A stretch of 64,000 nucleotides of DNA from CAYRFQ01 sp964423615 (GCA_964423615.1 CAYRFQ010000020.1:1-64000), one strand, 5' to 3'. Positions 24,780 to 34,810 are shown, counted from the stretch's first letter. Numbers and translations are program-made. Notes: generated by a model not told the origin, from the sequence alone.

Positions 24780-27302
24780 TCAATCAAAAGTCACTTTCAA
24801 CACCTTTTCGTTCGCCGGTCGCACTCCCCGCATCATTCGCATTTGGTTCGTCCCCTGCTCTCCCACTCGGATGGTATATGTGGCATCCTTCTGGAAAACC
24901 TTGGGACGGAACTGCGTTCCACGAATACGTAACGTATAGACAACTTCCTTCGTCTTATCATTAATGACCTGCACGACTGGATTCTTCATACCCTTCACCT
25001 CGATGGTGGGCAAGTACGCTTCGGCCTTGCGTCCATAATTATCCAGCATAGAAATCGTCATCGGCCAACCCGGAAACTGATTCGTCTTTTTGGGTTTGGA
25101 CACATCAACAAGCAACCGATAGCATTCCATCGTGATCGTCTGTTTGTCACGATCAAATCGAACGATCCCATATCCAGACGATTTATCGTCAAGCGACTCG
25201 AGCCGACCCTTTCGGTATTTCTCCTCAGGGTTTCCAATCGCGTAGACACGAATGAGATTCTTGAACCCATCGACGTAGTCGCCCGTATTCGCACGCCCTT
25301 CGATTCGATTCTTGATCGGCAGCCCTTCCTTGTCTGGGTCCCAACGACGCGGATAGAAATTGGCAATCGACGGGACACAGAACGAGTAACACGCATCACC
25401 TTGTTCCTTGATCCCGTGGTGGACGATCGAAGCCAGGTGTTGATCACCCGCGAGGTGGAATGCGAACCCCCGTCGCATGGCGTCCAACGCTCGCGCTCGC
25501 CCGGATTGTGGCCACCCACCCGAATCGAGGTCCGCAACCAAATACGTCCGAGCCGCCCCGTGATAATTCGCCAGATTACAAAAGATCGTTTGCGATAAAA
25601 CACACCGCATATCTACACCACGCCAGTCCGCAGCCCATTTGTTCAAGAACTGGAGTTGTCGGTCGCCCAGAAGTTTCAGACCGGGTTTATCGAGTTTACT
25701 CACGTCGTAGTTGGGATCTTTCAAGTGATCTGGACGGCCTTTCCAGTTCGTGACCGTATCTCTCGGCCCGGACTTGAACATTCGGTCGGCAATCACCGCA
25801 AAGCTAACACGCCCGTAGACCATATCGGTGTAGTAAACGGTGATACCTTGCTTGATCGGCGTCGGATCATAACCATCCGGGAGGTTACCGGTTTGCGTCC
25901 GGTGGACAACATTGACCATTTGCCACGGTTGCGCATAACCACCGGCTTCGTGTCGGGCCATCGTGGTTTTGTTACCACCATTACCCCAAATGTTCCCTTG
26001 ATACACATCATGATCATCCGGTATGGCAATGGCCGGACGATCGCGCATGAGGTCGCCAAACGCAAGTCCCACCAAGTACCACTTGCGGAGATAGTTCAAG
26101 ATAGAACGCAAAAATGGCTCGCGAATAATTCCATAGCCCCCAACATTCTCATAGATATTATCACCCGAGAAGAAGAGGACGTCGGGATCATGAAACTTGA
26201 CGTTCTTGGCGAGTTGGACATTGGGGAAAGCATAGTCCGCGTTTCCAGTAAACGCAGCAACGACGATCGACTTTTTGTCCACAGGGTCCTTTCGCACCGT
26301 TCCGCTGTAGTAGACTTCCGTCTTGCTACCACCTTTGTCGCGAGACGTGTACGCAACTCGATAGGGAATATCCTTCTCGTCGTTCCACTTTCGGATTTTG
26401 AACAACGCCGTTCGAGACAGTTTTTCGATTTTTTCCTCGGCAATCGTTTTCCAACCATCACCCTTTTTGACCTGTAGACGCACTTTCTGAGAATCCTTCA
26501 CACCGATGGGCGGCATCATCACATTCATCTTCAGAGTCCCACGACTCAGCGTGTACATCGACCACAAGATAGGCCCATACGTTCGTTCGTCCTTCTCAAG
26601 CACTTTCGAGCCGCTCACCTTCCAATCCTGAAACCAGAATCTCGCCCCTCCCTTTCGTCGGTTGGCCTGGACCTTGTGATTAACCGCAACCGCGATATTC
26701 CCATAAAGAGCACTCGCTGGAACGGAGTCGAGTTCGACGTTGGCAATCGTGGCTTGCCCTTCCGGCAAACGGGCCGTAAGGATCATGCGATAACTCTTTT
26801 TGTCCTTGTTCCAAGCCGCCCGCAAAGACAACGTAATGCCTTGGGCCAATTTCTTCGGACCAATGACTCCTTCAGACTCCTTGTTTGCAATAAACAACAC
26901 CCCGTCGGCTGTAACCCCAGCGTCGATACCCTTCGGGCCTCGAATGAGCCACCCACGATAGTCGTCGATTTCGGGATCATGAATCCCAATGCGAAACCCA
27001 GCCGAGCCTTTCGACTTGGCCTTGCCGATTCGGCCCAACGTCACACTCGTGGAGAAATCACCCTGCTTCTTTCCGAGCTGACGAGTCAGAAGTTGGACGT
27101 TGCGTCGTCCTCCCGGCGTGATGCACTCGAGCCGACCGTTCTTGACCTGCCAATCTTCCATCGGATTGGCCCAATAGTGTTGCCCGACCCAAACGCGATC
27201 GTGTGTTTTCGTAAAACGACTTTGAAAATCCGCCGCGTCGAGTGTCAGCCCGTTGACACTCGTCCAAGCCAGGAAACAGGAGAGGTACAGAAATCGTTTC
27301 AT
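24780..27302 (-). CDS. PhoD-like metallophosphatase/phosphodiesterase, exported
   Basis: An 840-residue protein with a signal peptide (about 1-23). The first part (about 25-250) is a jelly-roll-like region. The PhoD-like catalytic domain follows, with metal motifs FFSGDNIYE, IPDDHDVYQGN and HLAGDQHLAS; the first ligand region reads FTGNADYAF. PhoD-type enzymes hydrolyse phosphodiesters outside the cytoplasm, including cell-wall or nucleic-acid phosphate. Start ATG at 27302 is preferred over GTG at 27311, since AAAGGTGG then sits at the usual distance. No Tat twin-arginine motif is seen, unlike classical PhoD. Substrate unknown. Confidence 0.85.
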   Translation of the reverse strand: MKRFLYLSCFLAWTSVNGLTLDAADFQSRFTKTHDRVWVGQHYWANPMEDWQVKNGRLECITPGGRRNVQLLTRQLGKKQGDFSTSVTLGRIGKAKSKGSAGFRIGIHDPEIDDYRGWLIRGPKGIDAGVTADGVLFIANKESEGVIGPKKLAQGITLSLRAAWNKDKKSYRMILTARLPEGQATIANVELDSVPASALYGNIAVAVNHKVQANRRKGGARFWFQDWKVSGSKVLEKDERTYGPILWSMYTLSRGTLKMNVMMPPIGVKDSQKVRLQVKKGDGWKTIAEEKIEKLSRTALFKIRKWNDEKDIPYRVAYTSRDKGGSKTEVYYSGTVRKDPVDKKSIVVAAFTGNADYAFPNVQLAKNVKFHDPDVLFFSGDNIYENVGGYGIIREPFLRSILNYLRKWYLVGLAFGDLMRDRPAIAIPDDHDVYQGNIWGNGGNKTTMARHEAGGYAQPWQMVNVVHRTQTGNLPDGYDPTPIKQGITVYYTDMVYGRVSFAVIADRMFKSGPRDTVTNWKGRPDHLKDPNYDVSKLDKPGLKLLGDRQLQFLNKWAADWRGVDMRCVLSQTIFCNLANYHGAARTYLVADLDSGGWPQSGRARALDAMRRGFAFHLAGDQHLASIVHHGIKEQGDACYSFCVPSIANFYPRRWDPDKEGLPIKNRIEGRANTGDYVDGFKNLIRVYAIGNPEEKYRKGRLESLDDKSSGYGIVRFDRDKQTITMECYRLLVDVSKPKKTNQFPGWPMTISMLDNYGRKAEAYLPTIEVKGMKNPVVQVINDKTKEVVYTLRIRGTQFRPKVFQKDATYTIRVGEQGTNQMRMMRGVRPANEKVLKVTFD

Positions 27303-27706
27303 GGAGGCCACCTTTCATATCTGAAGTTGTCCTCGCATTGTAATGGAGCGCAAACGACGAAACCAACAATTGAACGCGCCAGATTTTTCGATTGACACGC
27401 CTTCCCTTTGACCCTGTGAAAGTCGTATCGAGTTTGTTTTGCTAGCCAAAAACGAGTAAAACAGTAAGAGATGCAGCCAAGACGGCCGGGCGTGATTGTC
27501 GGCTCGAGAAGCGTTAGCGAAGCGGGAAACCCAAGCGGGTGAAGCCAGACCCGACCTAAGCGGGAAACACAGTGGCCTGAAAACCTTGACGACTTCGAAC
27601 CGTACCCAACACAAACGGAACCGCCCTATTCCAGAATCGAAAAACCGACGCTCCCTAAACACATCTACACCCTTACACCTTCCAGCCCCAGAACGAGGTC
27701 TTTGTT
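27303..27706. other. Divergent intergenic region with a repeat fragment
   Basis: About 400 bases. Positions about 27520-27640 align to the right half of the dispersed repeat (GCGAAGCGGGAAAC, then CGAACCGTACCCAACACAAACG), here partly duplicated. No gene is supported. Confidence 0.5.
27520..27640. repeat. Dispersed intergenic repeat, right-half fragment (copy E)
   Basis: Shares GCGAAGCGGGAAAC (also GTAAGCGGGAAACAC-like), CGAACCGTACCCAACAC and ACCGCCCTA with 56380-56510. The GCGGGAAAC piece appears twice within this copy. Confidence 0.6.
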
Positions 27707-30700
27707 ATGACAGCCCAGGTCTGGTACTACGTTATCAATAACGAACAACAACCTCCTGTGACCTTCGCGCAACTCCAACACTTTGCAGCGGAAGGAATGT
27801 TGGCACCCACCGACCTCGTCTGGACCAACGGCATGGCGCAATGGACCGAAGCCGCGAAAGTCAAGAACCTGTTTGCCAATACTCCACAACCACAGCCAAA
27901 CCCTGACCGTGGTAGCTTGCACGGTCGTACCCAAAAGGCTCGAATTCCGCTATCCGAAGAGGCCGTCTTGGCGGGTCCAGCGCCGGAGTCACCAGCCCGA
28001 CCTCCCAAAACACGAGGCCCACGGACCGACCGATCCGACGATCCGGAAGAACGGCCAAGAACACGTCGCAGGCTACCCCATCAACGAAGACCCGCACCCA
28101 AAAAGAAAAACAACACCGGGGCCATGGTCATCGCCGGCATCGTCGGGGCGGTTGTTTTTTCTTTACTTCTTAGCGTCGTGATCCTTCTCATAACGCTGAC
28201 TCATCGAGAAGAGCAAGATCCCGTCGTAGTCAACAACCCCCCCGAAATCTTCAACCCCGGACCAGGAGCCCCACCGGAACGTCGAGTCGTCGGTCCTTTC
28301 GACATCAAAGGGGACACATTCACCGGATCGTTACCGCCCGATCAGTCCGTCGAACATGCAATCAAACTCGAGGCCGGAAAGCACTACCTCATCACCATCG
28401 AAGGGCTCGACCATCGCTTTGGTCTCGACGCGAACATCGATGACCCTGACCAGAACCCCGTATCGCCTGATCGCAGGTCCCATCGCTCCTCCGTCTCTCT
28501 AAGTTTCTGTTGCATTCAGTCAGGGACGCACAAACTTTGGGTTTGGACAAACCACGGCGGTCCTATGCCGAGAAGAAACCTACAGTACCGAATTCAAATC
28601 CACACCGTCGCTCCGCAAAAATCCACCGTGACCAAAGGTCGTCTCTCCGTAGCTGGTAAACTAACCCCCACCGAGACCGCAGGCCTTTACCGAATCCAAC
28701 TCGAGCAAGGTCAGCGTTACGCCATCCAGATGAAATCGACTAACCTGCACCCCATCTTGGAATTGCGTGTTTCCGACGGCAAAAAGCTCCTCAAACAAGA
28801 AGCAAGCGGATACCCCCGTGTCGCATCGATCCTCCACACGCCCACAAAAACGAAGGAGTATCTCATACTCGCCCGAGACAAGAATTTTGGAACCGGAGAC
28901 TACGGGCTCACCGTGTTGCAAGAACTCATCCAAACAATCCCTTTGAAGAACAATCGTGGGATCGTCAAGGATAAGCTCACTCAAAATGAACTCAAAGACT
29001 ACCAGACCACTCTCCAGGCCAACACGAAATACGTCATCGAGGTTTCCGCCTCCCAACAACTCCGAGCAAGATTCGAATGGGACCGAGCCTCGACGTTCGT
29101 CAAACCCTTTCCTCCCCGGCCCTTACCCTGGGACGCCAAGTCGTTCGTCATCGTCACGCCGTCGAAAACGGCCAAATACCGCTTTCGTGTCGGAGGCCAG
29201 CAGTCCCAAAAAGGCCCATTCACCTTCAGCATCGAAGCCTACGAAAAGAAACCCTTGGCGTGGAACAAAAACAACGTCGCCGAAGTCAAGGACGTTCTCG
29301 TCAAAGGGAACACCCTTACTTACGAGCTGGAAATGGAAGAGGGTTTCTGGTACACGCTCGACATGATGAGCAACCACATCGACTCGTACCTCGAAATGAC
29401 CGCAATCGACAACGCCGACAAAACGAGGTACTCGGACGAGAACAGCGGACAGGACCACAATGCCCGCATCCTTTTCATGCCTCCCAAGACCGGCAAATAT
29501 CAGATCGTCGCCAAAGACCGCCGACGACGAGAGACGGCCCCCTTTCACCTACGCGTCCAGAAAGGAGGCATTCCGAAACTGACCCTGGACGAATCTGGAA
29601 AAACCGAAGTCAAAGGACAACTCGTCGAACGAAATCACAAAGCCTACATCGCTCATATGGTCAAAGGATTGCGTTACCATTTCGACATGATGAGCGACGA
29701 AATGGATAGTTTCCTTGAGGTCAGATCCCCTTCCGCTCGACTCATCCATTACGACGACAACAGTGGTGGAGAAAAGAACGCCCGCTTCACTTTCCAACCG
29801 CCAGAAACGGGCCAATATTTAATCATGGCCACCAACCGCCAAGCAGTCAGGACCGGAAAATTCACGTTGCGTATGGCCCGAGAGACAATCCCGACCATCG
29901 TCCTCAAGAAAGGCCAAGGCGAAGTCAAAGGCACCTATGAGCCACGATCTTCCCAAGCGTACGTTGTGAACCTCAAATCCGGCGAACGATACGATTTGTC
30001 TTTCCAAAACTTGAAGGGACGTTCCCTCACGCTGACCATGGCGTTGGAAAAAGAACCCGGAACTTCACTTGCCCAGCACTCCACCCGATTCAGTACCAGG
30101 GTCCCCACACACTTTGGGTTCATTCCCAAGAAAACCGCTCCTTACATCGTTCGACTGGGAAGTTTTGATGGAGGAACGTTCAACCTACGCATCGCCCGAA
30201 ACGTTCCCAAGGCCTTGGCCTTCGCCAAAGACGCCACCAGCCTCAACACAACCGGAATCTACAAAGACCGACCCGAACATTTTTATTCGATCCGACTCGA
30301 AAAGGACTCGCTTTACACCATCGACGTGAAAGGCGAGTTCTGGAACGAGGCGACCCTCATACCTCCGACCGGCGTCGACTTCAAAGGGGTTAGACCACGC
30401 CGGCACCGGGAAGGAATAACAATGTCACTCCTCCCGCCCAAGACAGGCGACTATCAAATTCACGTGAAAAATCGTCGTCCTCGGCCCGGAGAAACTTATG
30501 TCCTCACCGTCGACAAGGAAGAACTTGAGAAGCTCACGTTCCAGGAAGACAAAGCCAAAACGTCCTTCACCCTCAACGCCACCGAGACCAAGAGTCTACT
30601 GATCCAACTCGACTCCACTAAACGGTACGCCCTGTTGGTGGGACACCAGCCCAACCACAACGCCACGATAGAAATCTACACCGCCTCGGACCTCCAGCGA

Positions 30701-31498
30701 AGGATTCATCAACTCCAGACGGGTTTCACAAGGATCCCGCCAAGTTACCTTCCCCTTCGACCCACCCTCACTGCAACCCACCTGATTCGTTTGCAATCTG
30801 CCCGAGGAGGGACTTATGCCTTGAAGGTTTCGGCTCATCCAGTCCAACAAATCACACTGGATAAATCGAGTAAGGGTCTGGTGAAAAGCGACTTCAAGAG
30901 TACCCCCGAACAAACCTACCGAGTCCGTCTTCAGAAGGACACGTGGTACGACATCGCGTTGAAATGCCCAGGAACTCGAACCGAAGTCCGCTTATCATCG
31001 ACCGACGGAAAGACCCGCATGAACGGGTCGAACAACGGCGTAACGGGAATAGCGAGAATCGTATTCGCTCCCAAAAAAACCGACGATTACGAGATTACGG
31101 CGGCCAACAGTTCGCGACAACTCCAAGGAACGTTCGCCCTGCAAATTGCGAAGAAAACCATCCCAACGCTTTCCTTCAAGAATGGACTGGCGAAGGTCAA
31201 AGCCAAACTCGAAAAGAAGACTCCTCGGATATACTTCCTCGACGTGAAGGCCAACCAGGCCTACGAGCTATCCGCCGCCGGGCTGGGGTTCGCCAAACAC
31301 AATCTCAACGTGGTCATTGCCGACGCTGCACAACCCGACCGAATGGTCTATCAGGCGACATTCCGCCATCAACCCGGACGACGAAACAACCCCTTGAGAT
31401 TCGCGCCACGTACTTCCACAAAATACGCCATCACCGTCAAATCGATCTTCGACGGGGCATTCCAAATGACGATCAAAAAAGGTGTCAAACCTCGGTAA
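27707..31498 (+). CDS. GYF_2-domain transmembrane protein with about ten PPC-like repeats
   Basis: A 1263-residue single-pass protein. Residues 1-60 are a GYF_2 domain (QVWYYVINNEQQPPVTFAQL to APTDLVWTNGMAQWTEA), expected in the cytoplasm. A basic Pro/Arg-rich linker leads to one membrane helix (about 141-166). The rest is extracytoplasmic and contains about ten beta-rich repeats of roughly 100 residues, each with a YxVxLxxGxxYxIxL-type strand and an FxPxKTGxYxIxAxN strand, resembling pre-peptidase C-terminal (PPC) domains. No catalytic domain is present. It is followed by a shorter paralogue and a sigma factor gene. The likely role is a surface sensor or adhesin; that is inference. Confidence 0.83.
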   Translation: MTAQVWYYVINNEQQPPVTFAQLQHFAAEGMLAPTDLVWTNGMAQWTEAAKVKNLFANTPQPQPNPDRGSLHGRTQKARIPLSEEAVLAGPAPESPARPPKTRGPRTDRSDDPEERPRTRRRLPHQRRPAPKKKNNTGAMVIAGIVGAVVFSLLLSVVILLITLTHREEQDPVVVNNPPEIFNPGPGAPPERRVVGPFDIKGDTFTGSLPPDQSVEHAIKLEAGKHYLITIEGLDHRFGLDANIDDPDQNPVSPDRRSHRSSVSLSFCCIQSGTHKLWVWTNHGGPMPRRNLQYRIQIHTVAPQKSTVTKGRLSVAGKLTPTETAGLYRIQLEQGQRYAIQMKSTNLHPILELRVSDGKKLLKQEASGYPRVASILHTPTKTKEYLILARDKNFGTGDYGLTVLQELIQTIPLKNNRGIVKDKLTQNELKDYQTTLQANTKYVIEVSASQQLRARFEWDRASTFVKPFPPRPLPWDAKSFVIVTPSKTAKYRFRVGGQQSQKGPFTFSIEAYEKKPLAWNKNNVAEVKDVLVKGNTLTYELEMEEGFWYTLDMMSNHIDSYLEMTAIDNADKTRYSDENSGQDHNARILFMPPKTGKYQIVAKDRRRRETAPFHLRVQKGGIPKLTLDESGKTEVKGQLVERNHKAYIAHMVKGLRYHFDMMSDEMDSFLEVRSPSARLIHYDDNSGGEKNARFTFQPPETGQYLIMATNRQAVRTGKFTLRMARETIPTIVLKKGQGEVKGTYEPRSSQAYVVNLKSGERYDLSFQNLKGRSLTLTMALEKEPGTSLAQHSTRFSTRVPTHFGFIPKKTAPYIVRLGSFDGGTFNLRIARNVPKALAFAKDATSLNTTGIYKDRPEHFYSIRLEKDSLYTIDVKGEFWNEATLIPPTGVDFKGVRPRRHREGITMSLLPPKTGDYQIHVKNRRPRPGETYVLTVDKEELEKLTFQEDKAKTSFTLNATETKSLLIQLDSTKRYALLVGHQPNHNATIEIYTASDLQRRIHQLQTGFTRIPPSYLPLRPTLTATHLIRLQSARGGTYALKVSAHPVQQITLDKSSKGLVKSDFKSTPEQTYRVRLQKDTWYDIALKCPGTRTEVRLSSTDGKTRMNGSNNGVTGIARIVFAPKKTDDYEITAANSSRQLQGTFALQIAKKTIPTLSFKNGLAKVKAKLEKKTPRIYFLDVKANQAYELSAAGLGFAKHNLNVVIADAAQPDRMVYQATFRHQPGRRNNPLRFAPRTSTKYAITVKSIFDGAFQMTIKKGVKPR

Positions 31499-31532
31499 CA
31501 GGGACTCGGTAACAGGGACTCGGTAACAGGGA
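31491..31532. repeat. Three 14-bp tandem repeats spanning a stop codon
   Basis: CTCGGTAACAGGGA occurs three times in a row. The first unit contains the TAA of the large GYF_2 gene. The repeat is not a multiple of three, so copy-number change alters only the 3' untranslated part. Confidence 0.9.
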
Positions 31533-31618
31533 CAGCATGGACACAGGACTCACCAAACGCCGCCGAGCCGATTTATGGATCCCTTTTTGAGTTCGCACCC
31601 AGCAAACGAGGCATTCTC

Positions 31619-33322
31619 ATGGCAACCCAGGTTTGGTACTACCTCCGCAACCAACAACAACAAGAAACAACCTTCGACCAGCTTCAACAAATGCTCACCA
31701 TGGGGACGCTGAAGCCTACCGATTTGGTTTGGACCGAAACCATGACCGAGTGGCAGCAGGTCCAAACGATACCTGACCTGAACGCTAGAAAACCCTCCGA
31801 CGATTCCCTCGCCAACGCCCAAGTCGCCGTCTTACCCGACGAAAAAACGACCGATCAGTCAAAACCTACAGAACACGAAAAGCCCCGACGAGTTCCCCGA
31901 TACGAAAGGAGGTCGAGTCTGGCGTGGTTGTGGATCGCCATGAGCGTTGGACTCGCGTTGTTCGTGGTCTGTGGATTCTTCACATTCTCGATGCTGTCAC
32001 CCCAGAACGAAAAAGTCCTCGACGACTCAGGCGGAAACTCCGTTCCAAACAGTCCGAAAATACGCCAGGGCCGAATTCGCTCCGGTCGCACGATTCGTCA
32101 CACTTTCCACTTGAAAGGCGGAACACACTACACCATTACCTCGACGAGTAAGAATGCCGGGACAGGCTTGACGATGACTTTGGTCAACGCAGGGGGAGCC
32201 GTCGTCAGCCGAACCCCAACTGGATTCGGCTTCATCCAATCTCGAATGTATTACTATTGTCCTCGGGACGGCGAGTACACTGTGCAAGGAAAGATCGACC
32301 CTCAGTTTGCGGGTCTCAAGATCAATCAAGATTACGAAATCGACGTTACCCACACTCGTCCGAGGTTGATCCAGTTAACAGACGGACAACTCGACGTCCC
32401 TGGCAACGTGAACTGGGGAGAAACAACATTCTATCGTGTTCAATTCGAGGAAGGTCAACGCTACACGATCGATCTGAAGAGCCCAAACCTCGATGCCTAC
32501 CTGGAACTTTACAGTCCGGACGGACGCCTTCATTCCGACGACGATGGTGGTCCTGGTCAGAATTCCAAAATCGTCTTCACGCCCAAGACGACTGGCGAAT
32601 ACATCCTCGCGGCCCGAGACCTCCAGTATCAACCAGGAAACTTCAACGTCCAAATACGAAAAGATTTCCTCGGCAAACTGCCCCTTCAAAATAATCGAGC
32701 AACCATCAAGGACACACTGGCACCGGGCCAGGTGAAGAATTACGACGTCACCCTCCAGGCCAAACAGAGGTACATTGTCGACATCTCCTCAACCGATAAC
32801 ATCCAACCTGCCCTGCAATTCGGACTGGTATCCGACATCGGCCGACAATTTCCTCAACGGACTTCCGGCGACCGAACGCTTCCGGCGGGCATCCTCCCAA
32901 AGAAAACAACAACCTACCGGCTTAAAGTTCTCAAAGCCAAAGGCAAAGGTCGATTTGAATTGAAGATAAAGCCTTATGTCCCTGAAAACTTGAAATGGGA
33001 CAAGAACAACGTCGCGCAGGTTCAAGGGATGGCCTTCGGAATCGAAGAAACGATTCATCTTTTGCCAATGGACAAACAACACAACTATAAGGTCCAGGTA
33101 ACAGGCAAGCGCTTTACTCCCTCTTTGAGTTTGCGCACAAACGACGGAAAGGCAATTGGCGTACGGAACCGCCATTTTGGACTCCACAGCCGTGGGTTTA
33201 ATTTCCATCCGGAAAAAACCGCCCAATACCAAATTGTCGTTAGTAACCTATCTCCAAAAGTTCGTGAAAGTCCCTTCGTCTTGAGGGTCGAAAAGAAAAT
33301 GGCTGTTGTCTTGAGGCCATAA
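31619..33322 (+). CDS. GYF_2-domain transmembrane protein with four PPC-like repeats
   Basis: A 567-residue shorter paralogue of the upstream protein: GYF_2 domain at 1-60 (QVWYYLRNQQQQETTFDQLQ, then LKPTDLVWTETMTEW), basic linker, one membrane helix (about 102-124, LAWLWIAMSVGLALFVVCGF) and about four extracytoplasmic PPC-like repeats, for example FYRVQFEEGQRYTIDLKSPN followed by KIVFTPKTTGEYILAARD. The two proteins are most alike in the GYF domain and repeats 2-4. A GAGG site precedes the ATG. It lies 90 bases upstream of an ECF sigma factor gene. Confidence 0.83.
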   Translation: MATQVWYYLRNQQQQETTFDQLQQMLTMGTLKPTDLVWTETMTEWQQVQTIPDLNARKPSDDSLANAQVAVLPDEKTTDQSKPTEHEKPRRVPRYERRSSLAWLWIAMSVGLALFVVCGFFTFSMLSPQNEKVLDDSGGNSVPNSPKIRQGRIRSGRTIRHTFHLKGGTHYTITSTSKNAGTGLTMTLVNAGGAVVSRTPTGFGFIQSRMYYYCPRDGEYTVQGKIDPQFAGLKINQDYEIDVTHTRPRLIQLTDGQLDVPGNVNWGETTFYRVQFEEGQRYTIDLKSPNLDAYLELYSPDGRLHSDDDGGPGQNSKIVFTPKTTGEYILAARDLQYQPGNFNVQIRKDFLGKLPLQNNRATIKDTLAPGQVKNYDVTLQAKQRYIVDISSTDNIQPALQFGLVSDIGRQFPQRTSGDRTLPAGILPKKTTTYRLKVLKAKGKGRFELKIKPYVPENLKWDKNNVAQVQGMAFGIEETIHLLPMDKQHNYKVQVTGKRFTPSLSLRTNDGKAIGVRNRHFGLHSRGFNFHPEKTAQYQIVVSNLSPKVRESPFVLRVEKKMAVVLRP

Positions 33323-33411
33323 TTTCGAACTCTTTTCCCGCGAAGCCAACACAGATCGAAGGTAACTACCACTTTCTTTAAGCCCACTTCAGACCAACGA
33401 AAGTACTTCGG

Positions 33412-33999
33412 ATGAGCGACACATCGACAAGTTTACTGGACCGCCTCCGCTACGAACCCGACCAAGCCGATTGGAATCGTTTGGCCGACGTCTACTCCCC
33501 GTTGATCCGGAACTGGCTGCGGCGATACGATGTTAATTCCGAAGACGGCAACGACGTGGTCCAGGAAGTGATGATGGTTGTCGTCCGCCGATTGTCAGAG
33601 TTCGAACACAACAACCGGACTGGGGCTTTTCGAAACTGGCTCCGGACAATAACCGTCAACTGCTTGCGTGATTTCTGGAGGGCCCAGCGAATCCGACCAA
33701 AAGCACAAGGCGGCAGTGATTTTCAATTGATTCTGGCCGAGATGGAAGATCCAACAAGTAACTTGAGCCAAATCTGGAATCAAGAACACGATCTACACGT
33801 CACGAAACACCTTCTCAAGCAAATCCAGACCGAGTTCAATGAAAAGACATGGGAAGCGTTTTCGCTTGTGGTCCAGGAAGGCGTCGCGCCCAAAGACGCG
33901 GCAGCGCAGTTGGGCACGACGGTGAATGCTGTGTTTATCGCCAAGTCGCGAGTCTTGGCCCGCCTCCGGGAAGAAGCCAAAGGCCTGCTGGACGAATAA
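33412..33999 (+). CDS. ECF-type RNA polymerase sigma factor
   Basis: A 195-residue sigma-70 family factor with only regions 2 and 4. Region 2 (about 22-95) has DVNSEDGNDVVQEVMMVV and FRNWLRTITVNCLRDFWR. Region 4 (about 125-185) has FNEKTWEAFSLVVQEGVAPKDAAAQLG followed by VNAVFIAKSRVLARLRE, a helix-turn-helix. The style matches planctomycete ECF factors, which are often linked to Ser/Thr kinases rather than anti-sigma genes. No anti-sigma gene is adjacent; the nearest neighbours are the two GYF_2 membrane proteins, which are possible partners by position only. Confidence 0.9.
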   Translation: MSDTSTSLLDRLRYEPDQADWNRLADVYSPLIRNWLRRYDVNSEDGNDVVQEVMMVVVRRLSEFEHNNRTGAFRNWLRTITVNCLRDFWRAQRIRPKAQGGSDFQLILAEMEDPTSNLSQIWNQEHDLHVTKHLLKQIQTEFNEKTWEAFSLVVQEGVAPKDAAAQLGTTVNAVFIAKSRVLARLREEAKGLLDE

Positions 34000-34045
34000 A
34001 AGATGGCCGGAGCGAATCCAGCCACCCCCACGATCGACTCCATTC

Positions 34046-34810
34046 CTACGCCGCAGCGGAAGCAGCGGCCGCCTTGGCCAAACGTCGACGCAACTTCGGA
34101 CTCGGCTTTGGCTTCGCGAGTGTTTTGTTGCAAGCCATGTCGATGAGCGTTCGGAAGACTTGGATATCCAGACCGGACGAAGTGGCGGAAGCCGGTTGCC
34201 ACTGAATGCCCAAAGCAAACCAACCTTCGTTGATCCATTCAATAGCCTCGACGACTCCATCGAGAGCTTCACCACTGACTTTGAAACCTCGCCCGACACG
34301 GTCAATGCCGCCGCGATGTTCGCTGTTGACGATGACTTCCCCTTCCCCGTACGTACACGCCAAAAGCGTGTCCGGGTAGACATTAATGGCGTGACGAATG
34401 TCGTCTTCGGGAGGCTGACGGTGTTGCAATGCCTCGGGTCGATCACGGGCCAAATCTTCCTGCACCGTTCCACCAAAGGCATTGTTGAGAATGTGCATTC
34501 CCTGATCGATGGCCAACAAGGGTAGGCTCCGCTCGCGGCAATACTTGACCAGGGCTTCTTCGTGCGCTGGGTGACGATCTGCCGGGTCAGTGAACCCTGC
34601 CAAAACGACCCCATCGATCTCTTCCAGGATGTCACCCCACGTGTGGTCGCCCGTCGGCGCAAACAGATCGATCGGAACCGCTTCGCAAGCACTCACAGAA
34701 CCGGCGTATCCCAAAGCCCACAGACCTGGGTGGCGACAGATAGTAGCTGTTGTGTTGGGAGAATCGTTTCCGTAGATACCTATGCGCACGTCACTCGGAT
34801 TCGTCGGCAT
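34046..34810 (-). CDS. Class I glutamine amidotransferase (C26)-like protein, catalytic triad replaced
   Basis: A 254-residue homologue of the peptidase C26/PuuD branch of class I amidotransferases, which cleave gamma-glutamyl amides. The nucleophile elbow, normally GICRG, reads AIDQG with Asp102 in place of Cys. The usual QxHPE block reads GIQWQPA, with Gln204 for His and Ala206 for Glu. All three triad residues are therefore replaced, so hydrolysis by the known mechanism is not expected. The fold landmarks (VVLAGFTDPADRHP, LNNAFGGTVQEDL) remain. The C terminus is Lys/Arg/Ala-rich. The start follows AAAGGAGTCCTCG. Confidence 0.82.
   Translation of the reverse strand: MPTNPSDVRIGIYGNDSPNTTATICRHPGLWALGYAGSVSACEAVPIDLFAPTGDHTWGDILEEIDGVVLAGFTDPADRHPAHEEALVKYCRERSLPLLAIDQGMHILNNAFGGTVQEDLARDRPEALQHRQPPEDDIRHAINVYPDTLLACTYGEGEVIVNSEHRGGIDRVGRGFKVSGEALDGVVEAIEWINEGWFALGIQWQPASATSSGLDIQVFRTLIDMACNKTLAKPKPSPKLRRRLAKAAAASAAA

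Noticed and set aside
30459..30471. TTCACGTGAAA palindrome
   Set aside because: Looks like parS but matches only about 12 of 16 positions and lies inside the GYF_2 protein gene.
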